64,000 nt of DNA from Thermoflexibacter ruber (GTDB lineage Bacteria > Bacteroidota > Bacteroidia > Cytophagales > Thermoflexibacteraceae). Under the pieces are notes generated by a model, which was not told where the DNA came from, did not search any database, and saw nothing but the letters and a program-made list of their open reading frames with translations. Position numbers and translations under genes: made by a program. Positions 42,386 through 50,670 of the stretch are shown here, piece by piece. The stretch is from assembly GCF_900113045.1 (NCBI RefSeq), contig NZ_FONY01000005.1, positions 62,001-126,000 on the forward strand, given 5' to 3'. Numbering within the stretch: the stretch's first letter is position 1; every line of letters begins with the position of its first letter.

Positions 42386-42820
42386 ATGAAAAAATCAATG
42401 TTAGTAAAAAATCTTATTGGTTGTGCCTTATTTTTATTCATAAGTTTAGGGTCATTTGCACAAGATACCGACATGAAAGGTAAGAGAGAGCGAGGCGAAA
42501 TTAAAGAGGCTCAAATTCAAAAATGGAAAACTGAACTGAATCTCTCTGAGGAGCAGGTAGCCAAAATCCAAGAAGCAAACAAAAAAAGAAAAGAACAGAT
42601 GGACAAACTCAGAGCAGAAAAGCAAAGTGAACGCAAAGAAAACATAGAAAAAGCAAAGGGAATCACCGAGGAGTTTGACAAAGACATGAAGGCAATTCTT
42701 ACCCCCGAGCAGTACACTAAGTTTGACGAAATGCGCGATGATAAGAGAGAACAATTCAGGGAGAAAATGAAAGAAAGAAGAAAAGACAAAAAAGGACGCA
42801 GAGGCGAAGGTAGAAAATAG
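42386..42820 (+). CDS. Periplasmic Spy/CpxP-like protein
   Basis: The 144-residue protein has a signal peptide (hydrophobic about 8-24, cleavage after SFA). The mature part is entirely helical and highly charged, with two LTxxQ-type segments: LNLSEEQVAKIQ and LTPEQYTKFDEMRDD. Spy-like proteins are ATP-independent periplasmic chaperones or stress sensors. The strongly basic C-terminal tail (RRKDKKGRRGEGRK) is a feature of the Bacteroidota variants. It is monocistronic, ending at a terminator shared with elbB. Confidence 0.82.
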   Translation: MKKSMLVKNLIGCALFLFISLGSFAQDTDMKGKRERGEIKEAQIQKWKTELNLSEEQVAKIQEANKKRKEQMDKLRAEKQSERKENIEKAKGITEEFDKDMKAILTPEQYTKFDEMRDDKREQFREKMKERRKDKKGRRGEGRK

Positions 42821-42833
42821 CTTTAGTAAAATG

Positions 42834-42862
42834 GAGAGAAATCAATATTTCTCTCTTTTTTA
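42834..42862 (+). terminator. Terminator after Spy-like gene
   Basis: GAGAGAAAT (42834-42842) pairs with ATTTCTCTC (42847-42855), loop CAAT, followed by a run of T. It lies between convergent genes but the T-run favours the plus strand. Confidence 0.8.
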
Positions 42863-42866
42863 TTGA

Positions 42867-43574
42867 TTATTCCCCATCACTTTCATTTTGCAAAACGACC
42901 ATTTCCACAAGTTTGCTCACTGTTTTCTGGATTCCTTTATACACTTCTACAATAGAAACGTCCATCATGTAACAAGGCGAAGTAACGATATTGTTAATAT
43001 CATCTTCTATTACATCTTCATTATCACACATCAAGACTTTTGCTCCTATGGATTCCATAGCTTTAGAGATACCTGCTATATCATAATGGGAAGCCTTATC
43101 TGTATTCCCTACGGTAAGAACAGCCTTGATACCTGTACCTTCCAATGCCTTTGCCAGCGTAGTGGGCGACATACAAACCGCCGCAATGGGCTTATTTTCA
43201 TGTATCATTTCTCTGATAAGTTGCTTTACGCCTTCATGAATCTGGCTTTCTGCCCCCTTAAACGCCCAATTTGTAAAGTTTTTAGCCGTTCCAAATCCAC
43301 CGGGCATAGCTAAAGCATCTAACTCCTCTATATTAACTTGGTCTAAAGGAGTAATTTTCCCTCTCGCAATCCGAGCCGATTCTACCAATACGTTTCTTTT
43401 CTCAGGCATTTCTTCTCCCGTCAAGTGATTGACTACGTGATATTGGTCTATATCAGGAGCTATACAAATAGTTTCTGCCCCTGCTTTTTCCAAAGCAAGC
43501 AAGGTAAGTACTGCTTCGTGGATTTCTGTGCCATCATACACTCCACACCCTGATAGTAATACGCCTACTTTCAT
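42867..43574 (-). CDS. elbB: Isoprenoid biosynthesis glyoxalase ElbB
   Basis: The 235-residue protein belongs to the DJ-1/PfpI-like ElbB family: VGVLLSGCGVYDGTEIHEAVL at the N-terminus, LAMPGGFGTAKN, and the nucleophile elbow AAVCMSPTTLAKAL with C134. ElbB (YhbL) has glyoxalase activity in Escherichia coli and was linked genetically to isoprenoid synthesis. The short distance to the mevalonate genes is suggestive but they are on separate transcripts. Confidence 0.94.
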   Translation of the reverse strand: MKVGVLLSGCGVYDGTEIHEAVLTLLALEKAGAETICIAPDIDQYHVVNHLTGEEMPEKRNVLVESARIARGKITPLDQVNIEELDALAMPGGFGTAKNFTNWAFKGAESQIHEGVKQLIREMIHENKPIAAVCMSPTTLAKALEGTGIKAVLTVGNTDKASHYDIAGISKAMESIGAKVLMCDNEDVIEDDINNIVTSPCYMMDVSIVEVYKGIQKTVSKLVEMVVLQNESDGE

Positions 43575-43757
43575 ATTTTACTAAAAAAATAAGGTTTTAA
43601 AGCAAATAAAAAACTTATCGTTGCTAAGTTAAAAATTTGCTTTTGAAAAATACATAAATAAAAAAATTAATTATATACTCTACCTGAAGTTTTTTTAGAT
43701 AAAACAAAAGGCTGAACTTTGTCACTTAAAACCATACACAAATAAAACAAGATAAAT

Positions 43758-44495
43758 GCTTGAGCAGTGATGACTATAAGAAAAAGAAAATAACTGCCGT
43801 CTTACCCAAACAAGTAGGCAAGCCACAAGTGGTTCCATACGGTTTACAATGAGTTAGGGTGTTGTATTTTTGTGCATCAAAAAAGAGGGAAAAAGACATT
43901 AGCAAGTGAAGTGTCTTTATTACCTTTCTTGGGGGGCTATGTGGTTCGTCATTGCTGGTCAAGCTATTTTAGCTTTGATACTTGTCAACACGCTCTTTGT
44001 AATGCACATCTGCTACGGGAGTTAAAAGCAGTCAGCGAACAAGGAAGCCAGTGGACGAAGAAGATGAGCGATTTTTTACCAAGCCTCTTCCAAGCCAGCA
44101 GGGAAAGGGAGTAGTAGAGGATTTTCAGGCTTGAAAACAGCAATATGAGGGGATTTGTCAGCAAGCAGACCGAGAAGAACCGTCTGCTGAAAAAAGAGCA
44201 AGGGGCAAACCCAAAGACAGCAAAGATAGAAGTCTTTTGAACTGTTTGCAAACTTACCAAACGAAAGTACTTTGCTTTTGCTTGTGTGAAAGAAGCCTCC
44301 TTTACCAACAATATGGCTGAGCAGGCTGTTCAAAATCAAGCAAAAGGGGCGATGTGTTTAAAAACCCTGCACGGGGCAGAAGTATCTGCTGGCTTGCAAG
44401 GGGTGATGACTACGCTCAGAAAACAAAGGCTAAACCTATTTCAAGCTTTGCTTAATATCAATGCCAAAATCAATGTACAATTAAGTACTACCTAA
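43758..44495 (+). pseudogene. Decayed IS66-family transposase (tnpC remnant)
   Basis: Plus-strand fragments in changing frames match the C-terminal half of IS66 TnpC. They include a first piece ending VVPYGLQ then a stop, a second from about 43872 (RGKKTLASEVSLLPFLGGYVVRHCWSSYF and QHALCNAHLLREL), a third around 44150-44260 (GKPKDSKDRSLLNCLQTYQTKVLCF) and a fourth from 44286 (FTNNMAEQAVQNQAKGAMCLKTLHGAEV). Together these supply the DDE-type catalytic region, including the conserved FxNNxAE block. Frameshifts and stops, and the absence of an N-terminal half, show it is inactive. No clear terminal inverted repeats were found. Confidence 0.82.
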
Positions 44496-44503
44496 ATAGT
44501 TGC

Positions 44504-45988
44504 TTACTTTTTATTGATTTCAAAAACAACTGCTACTGCATTTTTGCCTTCACTTTTAGCACTAAAATAGATTTTATCGCCACCATTGAACCTAACGTTT
44601 TGTACGGCTGTATTACCTAAAGCATCTGCTATTTTAGCTTGGTAGGTGCTAGCTTTACTCTGGCTAATTTTCTGATTTAGTGCTTGGTAATCTATCTTTT
44701 CTTTTGTAAAAATTACTGCCATTACATCTTTTGTCCCTACATTGTCCAGTTGCAAAGAATAGTCTTTGGGAAATAGCCTCGCTCCTACTATGCCCATGAA
44801 AGCAGAGTGTTTTTCTGTATAGGGAAAAAGCACATAACTTGTGCCATTGGTTTCTTGTCCAAATACATAGGTATAACACTCTACCCCATTTTTGACTGCA
44901 ATCTTGAATTTGGTGCTTTGTGGAATAACTTTGGTAGTTTCAAAAACATTGCCACCTTTAGACTTGAAAGGGAAATAGGTCTGGGTTTGATTTTCTAATA
45001 AACCAATCGCACACTCAAAATCAAACTCTTTATTTTTCTTTGGCAGTGGATACATTCCGTAAGCCTCTCCATAGAAAGCATTGGTAAAATACTCAAAATC
45101 TGCATATTTCATCCAAAAGACACCTTTATCTCCCCAGTTCTCACCCCAAGAGTTCATAATTTGAAAAGCTCCCCCTTGGTAATTGTCATCATAACCCACT
45201 ATACACATCGCATGACCGCCAAAACTATCGCTTCCGCCGTCATCTACTATGCTTCCGTCTAAGCTACGCTTCAAGGCGGCGCGGTCTCTTTGTGTAGGAA
45301 TCCAAGTATCTGTGCCTACCACATCATAAAAAGTTCCCCCTACTGCCATGCCCACTACTACAGGTGCGCCTTGGGCAATATTCTGTTTGATGGCATTAAT
45401 ATCTACCTTATAATCATCATGTTTGAGTGTCAGACGATTGTAACCCCGTAGCTTGTAGTTTACGGCTCTTTGCATTTGTTGTCTATCCGGCGTAGTACTG
45501 CAAGACCTATCTGTATAAGGAAACTCTGCCAAAGTAAGAGTACCTTCTTTGCTTAACTTGTCTAAGGTCTGCCCTATATGCGTACCCGTACAGTTTCCTC
45601 TGGTAATTTGGTTATAGACGAAAGAAGGACTGAAGGCAATCTTATTGGGGTCTTCGCCAGAGGCAGCAGCGTGCAAGATAGTAGCGGCAGCATAGGCACT
45701 TGCCCAAGCAGTACAAGAGCCTTGCCTACCCTGACTCATTCTTTTAGGGGCATATTGCAAAAGGCTTACTCTACCTGATTGCTGATTTTCTGGCAGACTT
45801 GATGCCAAAGGCTCAAAGACTTCTGCTTTGTCAAACTCTGCCTTGTCTAAATTGCAACCTTGTGCAAAACTTGCTTTCTGAACCTCTGTATTGGTATCTG
45901 TACTTTCGCTTTGAGAGCTATTTCCTCCACAAGAAAATAAGGAAAAAATACAAAAAATAACAAGTAAATATTTTTGTAATGATTTCAT
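44504..45988 (-). CDS. C1-family (papain-like) peptidase lipoprotein with DUF4384
   Basis: The 494-residue protein is a lipoprotein (lipobox FSC, C20) with a papain-like domain at about 73-305. The active site comprises the oxyanion glutamine in QGRQGSCTAW with nucleophile C92, H259 in FGGHAMCIVGYDD and N279 in MNSWGENWG. The C-terminal part (about 320-494; FKSKGGNVFETTKVIPQSTKFKIAV) matches the DUF4384 type often joined to Bacteroidota proteases. It is probably anchored in the outer membrane or periplasm and acts on peptides. Its stop lies 8 bases from the end of the IS66 remnant, so the insertion lies just downstream of it. Confidence 0.88.
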   Translation of the reverse strand: MKSLQKYLLVIFCIFSLFSCGGNSSQSESTDTNTEVQKASFAQGCNLDKAEFDKAEVFEPLASSLPENQQSGRVSLLQYAPKRMSQGRQGSCTAWASAYAAATILHAAASGEDPNKIAFSPSFVYNQITRGNCTGTHIGQTLDKLSKEGTLTLAEFPYTDRSCSTTPDRQQMQRAVNYKLRGYNRLTLKHDDYKVDINAIKQNIAQGAPVVVGMAVGGTFYDVVGTDTWIPTQRDRAALKRSLDGSIVDDGGSDSFGGHAMCIVGYDDNYQGGAFQIMNSWGENWGDKGVFWMKYADFEYFTNAFYGEAYGMYPLPKKNKEFDFECAIGLLENQTQTYFPFKSKGGNVFETTKVIPQSTKFKIAVKNGVECYTYVFGQETNGTSYVLFPYTEKHSAFMGIVGARLFPKDYSLQLDNVGTKDVMAVIFTKEKIDYQALNQKISQSKASTYQAKIADALGNTAVQNVRFNGGDKIYFSAKSEGKNAVAVVFEINKK

Positions 45989-46062
45989 AATAAGCTAATT
46001 ATATTTTGTTTTGATTTTTCAGAAATATATAATTTTTACGAAAAAAAGAAAAATAAGACTTT

Positions 46063-46812
46063 TTAATCTGTAGCAAGTACATAAGTAACATCTATATTTA
46101 CTACTCCAAGTATAGTAAGTATGGATTCTTGGAAGACCACACGATTAGGAGAAGACTCCAATACAGCCCAGTTTACTTCTCTATTACTACTTCTCAAAGT
46201 CAGCACTGTCCCTGCCTCGTTGAATCTCCAAGTCCCACGCTCTACAATGGCTGGCTCATCTGCTCGACATTTTACTCCCCTACCCTCTATTGCATAAGTA
46301 CCTCCTTTATAAAAGATTAATAAGTTATCGTAGGTACACCTAAAAACAGGTTCTAATTGCTCTACAGGCGTAGTTTTACCCAATTGGAACAAGGAAATCG
46401 CTCTCCACCTTCTGCCATTGGCTTGGGCTACATCGCCAGACCTGCTCTCTTTGACAATGATAAACTCTGTATTGACATAAAAGGCACCAATAGACTGCAC
46501 CGTAGTTTCTATTTTCCCTTCCCAGTTATTTTGTGTCCTGCTTTGTACATCTATGTAATAAGCCCCTTCTTCTAAATTTACAAAGCGAACCAGCCCCGTG
46601 GTAGTGGTAACTTCTTCTGGTTTGAGGGCATTTTGTTCTTTTTCCCAATCTTCTTTGAACTTATAAATATTTACTTTAGCATTTTCTACCCTATTACCAA
46701 GTACATCAAGCACATACACTTCTAATACTGCGGTAGGTTGCCCTTCTTTGCACGCATGGCAAGTTAATAAAATGAAACACAGAAAAGCAAAAAGAAATTT
46801 TTTATTTGACAT
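46063..46812 (-). CDS. Lipoprotein with CarboxypepD_reg-like and lipocalin-like regions
   Basis: The 249-residue protein has a lipobox-like site (CHAC, C21). Residues about 28-110 (AVLEVYVLDVLGNRVENAKVNIYKF and TGLVRFVNLEEGAYYIDVQ) form a CarboxypepD_reg-like beta-sandwich. The C-terminal half (YDNLLIFYKGGTYAIEGRGVKC and ERGTWRFNEAGTVLTLRS) resembles a lipocalin-like domain typical of this phylum. The function is unknown; a cell-surface or periplasmic role is inferred. It stands 74 bases upstream of the C1-peptidase gene on the same strand, so the two may form an operon. Confidence 0.78.
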   Translation of the reverse strand: MSNKKFLFAFLCFILLTCHACKEGQPTAVLEVYVLDVLGNRVENAKVNIYKFKEDWEKEQNALKPEEVTTTTGLVRFVNLEEGAYYIDVQSRTQNNWEGKIETTVQSIGAFYVNTEFIIVKESRSGDVAQANGRRWRAISLFQLGKTTPVEQLEPVFRCTYDNLLIFYKGGTYAIEGRGVKCRADEPAIVERGTWRFNEAGTVLTLRSSNREVNWAVLESSPNRVVFQESILTILGVVNIDVTYVLATD

Positions 46813-46896
46813 AGCTATACACGGATAGAAAGTAGTTTAACAAATTTAGAAAAAAGTTTCAAAAGCTATTCCACTTTTTATAGAAAATAAAGGTGT

Positions 46897-46904
46897 TAAA
46901 TTTG
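46897..46904 (+). promoter_or_regulatory. Putative -7 box (TAAATTTG) for GroES-like gene
   Basis: TAAATTTG fits TAnnTTTG, about 50 bases before the likely ATG at 46954. Confidence 0.42.
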
Positions 46905-46953
46905 CAAACATTTTGCCAAAGAAAATATAATGTTTGTATGAAATTTTAAGTTG

Positions 46954-47340
46954 ATGCGCATGATAGAACAAACAAAAGAAAATAAGCTACGTAACCTCAT
47001 TATTATAGGCGATAGAGTATTAATTAAACCTAAGTCACCTTCAGAAACTACTAAGAGTGGGCTTTTTTTGCCACCAAGCGTGCAAGACCAAGAGAAAATA
47101 CAGAGCGGTTATGTCATGAAAGTAGGTCCGGGATACGCTTTGCCGTCTGATAGCCTTGATGAGCCTTGGAAGTCAGAGGAAGAAAAAGTAAAATACATAC
47201 CCCTCCAAGTCCGAGAAGGAGATTTAGCTATTTTTCTACAAAAAGCAGTACATGAGGTTATCTATAAAGATGAGAAATACTATATCGTTCCTCAGCAGGC
47301 AATTTTGATGTTGGAAAGAGACCCAGATTTATTTAATTAA
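46954..47340 (+). CDS. Solitary GroES/Cpn10-like protein
   Basis: The 128-residue protein has the Cpn10 barrel pattern: NLIIIGDRVLIKPKSPSETTKSGLFLPPSVQDQEK (the SGLFLPP segment is the mobile-loop region), GYVMKVGPGYALP and the terminal strand KYYIVPQQAILMLERD. Canonical GroES is about 95 residues; this one is longer by an insert of about 20 residues between the GYVMKVGPG strand and the next barrel strand, and by an N-terminal extension. It is not next to groEL, so it is likely a paralogue with a specialised or modified role. TTG at 46951 and ATGs at 46954 or 46960 are possible starts. It ends in a terminator similar to that at 6613-6647. Confidence 0.8.
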   Translation: MRMIEQTKENKLRNLIIIGDRVLIKPKSPSETTKSGLFLPPSVQDQEKIQSGYVMKVGPGYALPSDSLDEPWKSEEEKVKYIPLQVREGDLAIFLQKAVHEVIYKDEKYYIVPQQAILMLERDPDLFN

Positions 47341-47348
47341 AATATGGA

Positions 47349-47384
47349 AAATCCCTAAGAATTATCAAAAATTCTTAGGGATTT
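47349..47384. terminator. Terminator with CCCTAAGAAT stem
   Basis: AAATCCCTAAGAAT (47349-47362) pairs with ATTCTTAGGGATTT (47371-47384), loop TATCAAAA. Convergent genes flank it. The stem core matches the hairpin at 6613-6647. Confidence 0.78.
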
Positions 47385-47398
47385 AGATATAAAATTAA

Positions 47399-48148
47399 TT
47401 AAGAAGCAGGTGGTGGTGGTACATCATCATTAGTGGTCGTGGTTTCCCCTGAGCCAAGCAATCCCATTTTAGCTTTGAGTGCCAACAAAGCATCTGAAGA
47501 AGTGGTAGAGCCAAGAACAGCCTCTACTTCCTCATTTACACTTTTACTTTCCAAAGCAATTGCTCCGTAAGACTCTGCCAAAGCCTCGTCTTGGGCTACT
47601 TTTTCTTTCATACGCTCTAACATAGAGATAGTACTACTTGAATCCACTTGGGCTAACTGCTTGTTTATCTTCTTAGTAGCTTCGCTTACTTTAGCTCTTG
47701 CTTTCAGTGTACGGAGTTCATTTTCATAAGTAGTAATCTTGGATTTCAACTTATTGATGTTCTGCTCCATAGTAGCTACTGCATTTTCATGCTGCACCAT
47801 TTCTTTGGCAGTACGTTGTGCCTCTGCATCAGCGTTCTCTTTCATCTTCAGCATCTCCCCTGCCAAACGGTCAGCCTCCTGAGGTGAAAGTTGCCCTGCT
47901 TGTGCTTTTTGCAATAACATAATAGCTTTCTGCTCGTATTGTTTGGCATCATTAGAAAACTTAGCATTATCATTTTTTGCACGAATCGCTAAGGCTTTGA
48001 TTTCTGCTAATCCTTGCAAACTCTTATTCAGGTCAGTTTTCAAGTCGCGAATCCCTTGTTCTGTCATCTTGATAGGGTCTTCCAACTTATCTAAGGCACT
48101 GTGTACTTCTGATTTGCCTATATTGAATATTCGATTAAAGATTCCCAT
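47399..48148 (-). CDS. pspA: PspA/IM30 family protein
   Basis: The 249-residue protein starts MGIFNRIFNIGKSEVHSALDKLEDPIKMTEQGIRDLKTDL, the hallmark opening of PspA/IM30. A long coiled coil follows (about 30-190), then a short C-terminal region ending in a Thr/Asn/Asp/Pro-rich tail (TTTTNDDVPPPP). PspA forms membrane-protecting scaffolds in the phage-shock or envelope-stress response. It is the last of a five-gene minus-strand run (47399-50538) but spacing of about 80-155 bases suggests separate promoters are possible. No PspBC-type regulators are adjacent. Confidence 0.93.
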   Translation of the reverse strand: MGIFNRIFNIGKSEVHSALDKLEDPIKMTEQGIRDLKTDLNKSLQGLAEIKALAIRAKNDNAKFSNDAKQYEQKAIMLLQKAQAGQLSPQEADRLAGEMLKMKENADAEAQRTAKEMVQHENAVATMEQNINKLKSKITTYENELRTLKARAKVSEATKKINKQLAQVDSSSTISMLERMKEKVAQDEALAESYGAIALESKSVNEEVEAVLGSTTSSDALLALKAKMGLLGSGETTTTNDDVPPPPAS

Positions 48149-48226
48149 AAGTATATTTGGTGTTGTTGAATGATAATTTTGATTTACTATGTCTTAACAC
48201 TGGAAACACTTTATTTTACATAAAGT

Positions 48227-48622
48227 TTATCTTGCAAATTCCAAGAGTGTACCTGAATATTCTGCTACCAGTAATTTAAGAGAGTTAAGCGAACCTTCTA
48301 ACTCGTTGAGGTCTAAGTTTTCCAGTTGGAGCGTATCTCTGAATACCACTTTCGTTCCAGAGTCGTCAAGAGCAAAAGCACCATGTACGATTTCTCTATT
48401 TTTTTGCAAGAGATTTTTAAAAATTTCTGGATTGTCTTTATTCAAAGAAAATAAAAACTGCTCGATAATAAGAATAGGAGGCTCGCAATCTATGACTAAG
48501 TTTTGTACTCCATCTTCTGGTGCGTTGATTACAAAAACTTCATCTGCTTGGTCTTCTGTAGTTATATCGTAGCCGAGTTCTTGCAGGTAAAACTTTACTT
48601 TTTGAAAATTGCTCATATTCAT
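48227..48622 (-). CDS. YbjN-like small protein
   Basis: The 131-residue acidic protein has the features of YbjN/type III chaperone-like domains: NFQKVKFYLQELGYDITTEDQADEVFVINAPEDG followed by QNLVIDCEPPILIIEQFLFSL and a C-terminal helix. The fold is a two-layer alpha/beta sandwich that often binds partner proteins. A double methionine start occurs (MNM). It is located 78 bases upstream of pspA on the same strand, and PspA neighbourhoods with such proteins suggest a role in envelope stress. That link is inference. Confidence 0.72.
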   Translation of the reverse strand: MNMSNFQKVKFYLQELGYDITTEDQADEVFVINAPEDGVQNLVIDCEPPILIIEQFLFSLNKDNPEIFKNLLQKNREIVHGAFALDDSGTKVVFRDTLQLENLDLNELEGSLNSLKLLVAEYSGTLLEFAR

Positions 48623-48776
48623 TCTTGTTGTTTAGTGTGTCTATTTTAAATAGGTTTAAAGATAAATTATTGACTAAGGGGTAGAAAAATTACCCAATTA
48701 ATTCAGGACTTTAAATAAGTGAAAAAAAACAATTAATTCAAATCTTTGGAAAAAAGTTTTATAGTTTTTTGCTTTC

Positions 48777-49847
48777 TTACCTACTTTCCCCCAAAATCGC
48801 CGCTTTTTCCTGTAACAAAGTGGTTTTTTCCAACATATCTAAGCTATGCACTTCCAAAGTAAGTTCCTCTAATTGTTTAAGCGTTTCCACTTGAAAGTTA
48901 TATTCATCACTTGCCTCTTTTTGAACGTTATTTTGGTCTTGAAGGTTGTCTAACTTGGCTGTAATTTTGTTCATTTTCATCCTTGCTTCGTAGGCGGATT
49001 TCATCTGTTGAAGTTTACCAGAAATTTGCTTGTAATAAGCAATACGTGTATTTACGACTTCCATATTTTTTTGTGCATTTTGAATTAAAATCTTACCTCC
49101 CTCTATATCAGCTATTTGTAAGCCTTCTTTATAATCATTGTCCAAGAAATAAATGCCCATGTCATTCTGATTTTTACGGTATTCATATAACACTTTGGCT
49201 TGAGGATTACTTTTTACATACATTTCCCCTCTTTCGTTGTAAAGGGCTTTGTAGGCTTCCATAAGAGTTTTGTCCAATTCTTCTTTGAGTTTGTAGTCTT
49301 GTTTGAGGTAATTGTCATTCTGACTTATCAGGGAATCGTAGCTGTGATGTGTAACTAATCTACTTTGCTTACCTTCCACCTTAAAAACATCTAAAAAGGA
49401 AATAAAATCACTCAGATTATAATGCTCTGCCCTTACTTCTACGCGTTTATTATCTGTATCTACAATAGATAGCATACTTTTTTCATCTGCCGAGAAGGTG
49501 TCTGCCTCAAAAATATTGACTTTTTTCATTCTACCATTTTCGGTGTAGTTCAGTTCTGCTTTGATAATTTCAGAAAGGAAAACCGATTTTTCCCCTGCTT
49601 TGGTCTTGCTGATGATTTTATCTCTCGTCAGAATAGTAATAGGGCTATCACTTGAGAAGTAGTTGGCAGCGAAAATCCCCACAGAGAGTAACGCCAAGCC
49701 CCACATGCCCATAGCAATTAGCCCTGAGAATACAAAGCCCAATACAGCAAAAACACCCGCCGCAATGAGGTACACCTTGCCCTTGCTCATCGGTGAGCGA
49801 GAGTCCTCCAACTTATATATTACGTCCAAGTCATCTATGTTTGTCAT
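48777..49847 (-). CDS. Membrane-anchored coiled-coil protein (unknown family)
   Basis: The 356-residue protein has two adjacent membrane segments at about 24-42 and 45-64. Residues about 66-155 (SPITILTRDKIISKTKAGEKSVFLSEIIKAEL) resemble a bacterial PH-like domain. The rest is helical, with Lys/Glu/Gln-rich coiled coil at about 180-350. No enzymatic motif was recognised. It is upstream of the YbjN-like gene in the pspA run, and the combination of coiled coil plus membrane anchor suggests a scaffold. The function is unknown. Confidence 0.65.
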   Translation of the reverse strand: MTNIDDLDVIYKLEDSRSPMSKGKVYLIAAGVFAVLGFVFSGLIAMGMWGLALLSVGIFAANYFSSDSPITILTRDKIISKTKAGEKSVFLSEIIKAELNYTENGRMKKVNIFEADTFSADEKSMLSIVDTDNKRVEVRAEHYNLSDFISFLDVFKVEGKQSRLVTHHSYDSLISQNDNYLKQDYKLKEELDKTLMEAYKALYNERGEMYVKSNPQAKVLYEYRKNQNDMGIYFLDNDYKEGLQIADIEGGKILIQNAQKNMEVVNTRIAYYKQISGKLQQMKSAYEARMKMNKITAKLDNLQDQNNVQKEASDEYNFQVETLKQLEELTLEVHSLDMLEKTTLLQEKAAILGESR

Positions 49848-49885
49848 GGTTTTAAAAAATGGTTTAGGTTATTTTTGAATAGTAT

Positions 49886-50104
49886 TTAGAATAATTCACT
49901 TTGTTTGATTAATTTAGCAAGATTCAACTCATAGTTATCAAAAAGGGAAATAGTACTTTCCCAACCGTAAGTAAGCCAAGGCTTTACCTGAGTAGCCCCT
50001 TCATGTAGCACTTTCTTGTAGTTTTTGTCATAAATAGGTTTCCCATTTATGACTTCATAGATAAGTGCTTGAGGTATTTCTACTAAAGTTTCCATTTCTA
50101 TCAA
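49886..50104 (-). CDS. Small protein, 72 residues, of unknown function
   Basis: The ORF encodes MIEMETLVEIPQALIYEVINGKPIYDKNYKKVLHEG and ends with an aromatic, acidic segment. It overlaps the stop of the upstream TonB-domain gene by 4 bases (ATGA), a classic translational coupling signal, which supports it as a true gene. There is no signal peptide. The composition suggests a soluble alpha/beta fold, possibly a nuclease- or antitoxin-like small protein, but no family was recognised. Confidence 0.65.
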   Translation of the reverse strand: MIEMETLVEIPQALIYEVINGKPIYDKNYKKVLHEGATQVKPWLTYGWESTISLFDNYELNLAKLIKQSELF

Positions 50105-50538
50105 TTTTTTAACTTAAAAATAATTGGAATAATCATTCTTTGCCTTACTATTTTCCCTCTGATTTCGGCAGGTGTCCAACTTCCATAGGCTTGGATTAGT
50201 CTGATAGCTTCTTCTTCACAGCCCGCTCCTATTGTTCTGATAGCGTATAAGTTAGATAGCACTCCATCTTTTTCCACAATAAACTCGATGTAAACTCTGC
50301 CAGCTATGCCCTCCTCTTTGGCTTGCTCAGGATAATGCAGATTAGCTTTAAAAAATTGGTACATCTCTTTCAAACCACCTATTGGCTCGGCATTTTTACT
50401 GACGATAGTAAAAATAGCCTCAGGATTTCTTTCTAATTCCTGTTCTTGACTATCAAGCCACTTTTCTCTGCGATAACGAGCAAAAAAGAACAAAAAAATA
50501 AGAGTAATGAATGCCCCAAAGAAAATATAAGCAATCAT
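50101..50538 (-). CDS. TonB C-terminal domain protein (short, membrane-anchored)
   Basis: The 145-residue protein has one N-terminal membrane segment (about 2-20) and a TonB C-terminal domain at about 60-145: FFKANLHYPEQAKEEGIAGRVYIEFIVEKDG and SWTPAEIRGKIVRQRMIIPIIFKLKN. TonB domains contact outer-membrane receptors and transduce proton-motive force. This protein lacks the usual long Pro-rich linker, so reach across the periplasm would be limited. It heads the coupled pair with the 72-residue protein, next to the coiled-coil and pspA genes. Confidence 0.84.
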   Translation of the reverse strand: MIAYIFFGAFITLIFLFFFARYRREKWLDSQEQELERNPEAIFTIVSKNAEPIGGLKEMYQFFKANLHYPEQAKEEGIAGRVYIEFIVEKDGVLSNLYAIRTIGAGCEEEAIRLIQAYGSWTPAEIRGKIVRQRMIIPIIFKLKN

Positions 50539-50670
50539 AAGTATATATAATTTTGATAGAATATAAAATTAGGATTTTCTTTTGATTTTCTCTAAAAAAT
50601 AAGAAAAACATTAAGGGAAACCAGCAAGTTTCTCTTGATGCTGTTTTAAATGTAAGAGTATAACATCTCA

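Noticed and set aside
43985-44339. Minus-strand ORFs in the IS66 remnant
   Set aside because: They are antisense to the transposase fragments, whose plus-strand similarity is clear.
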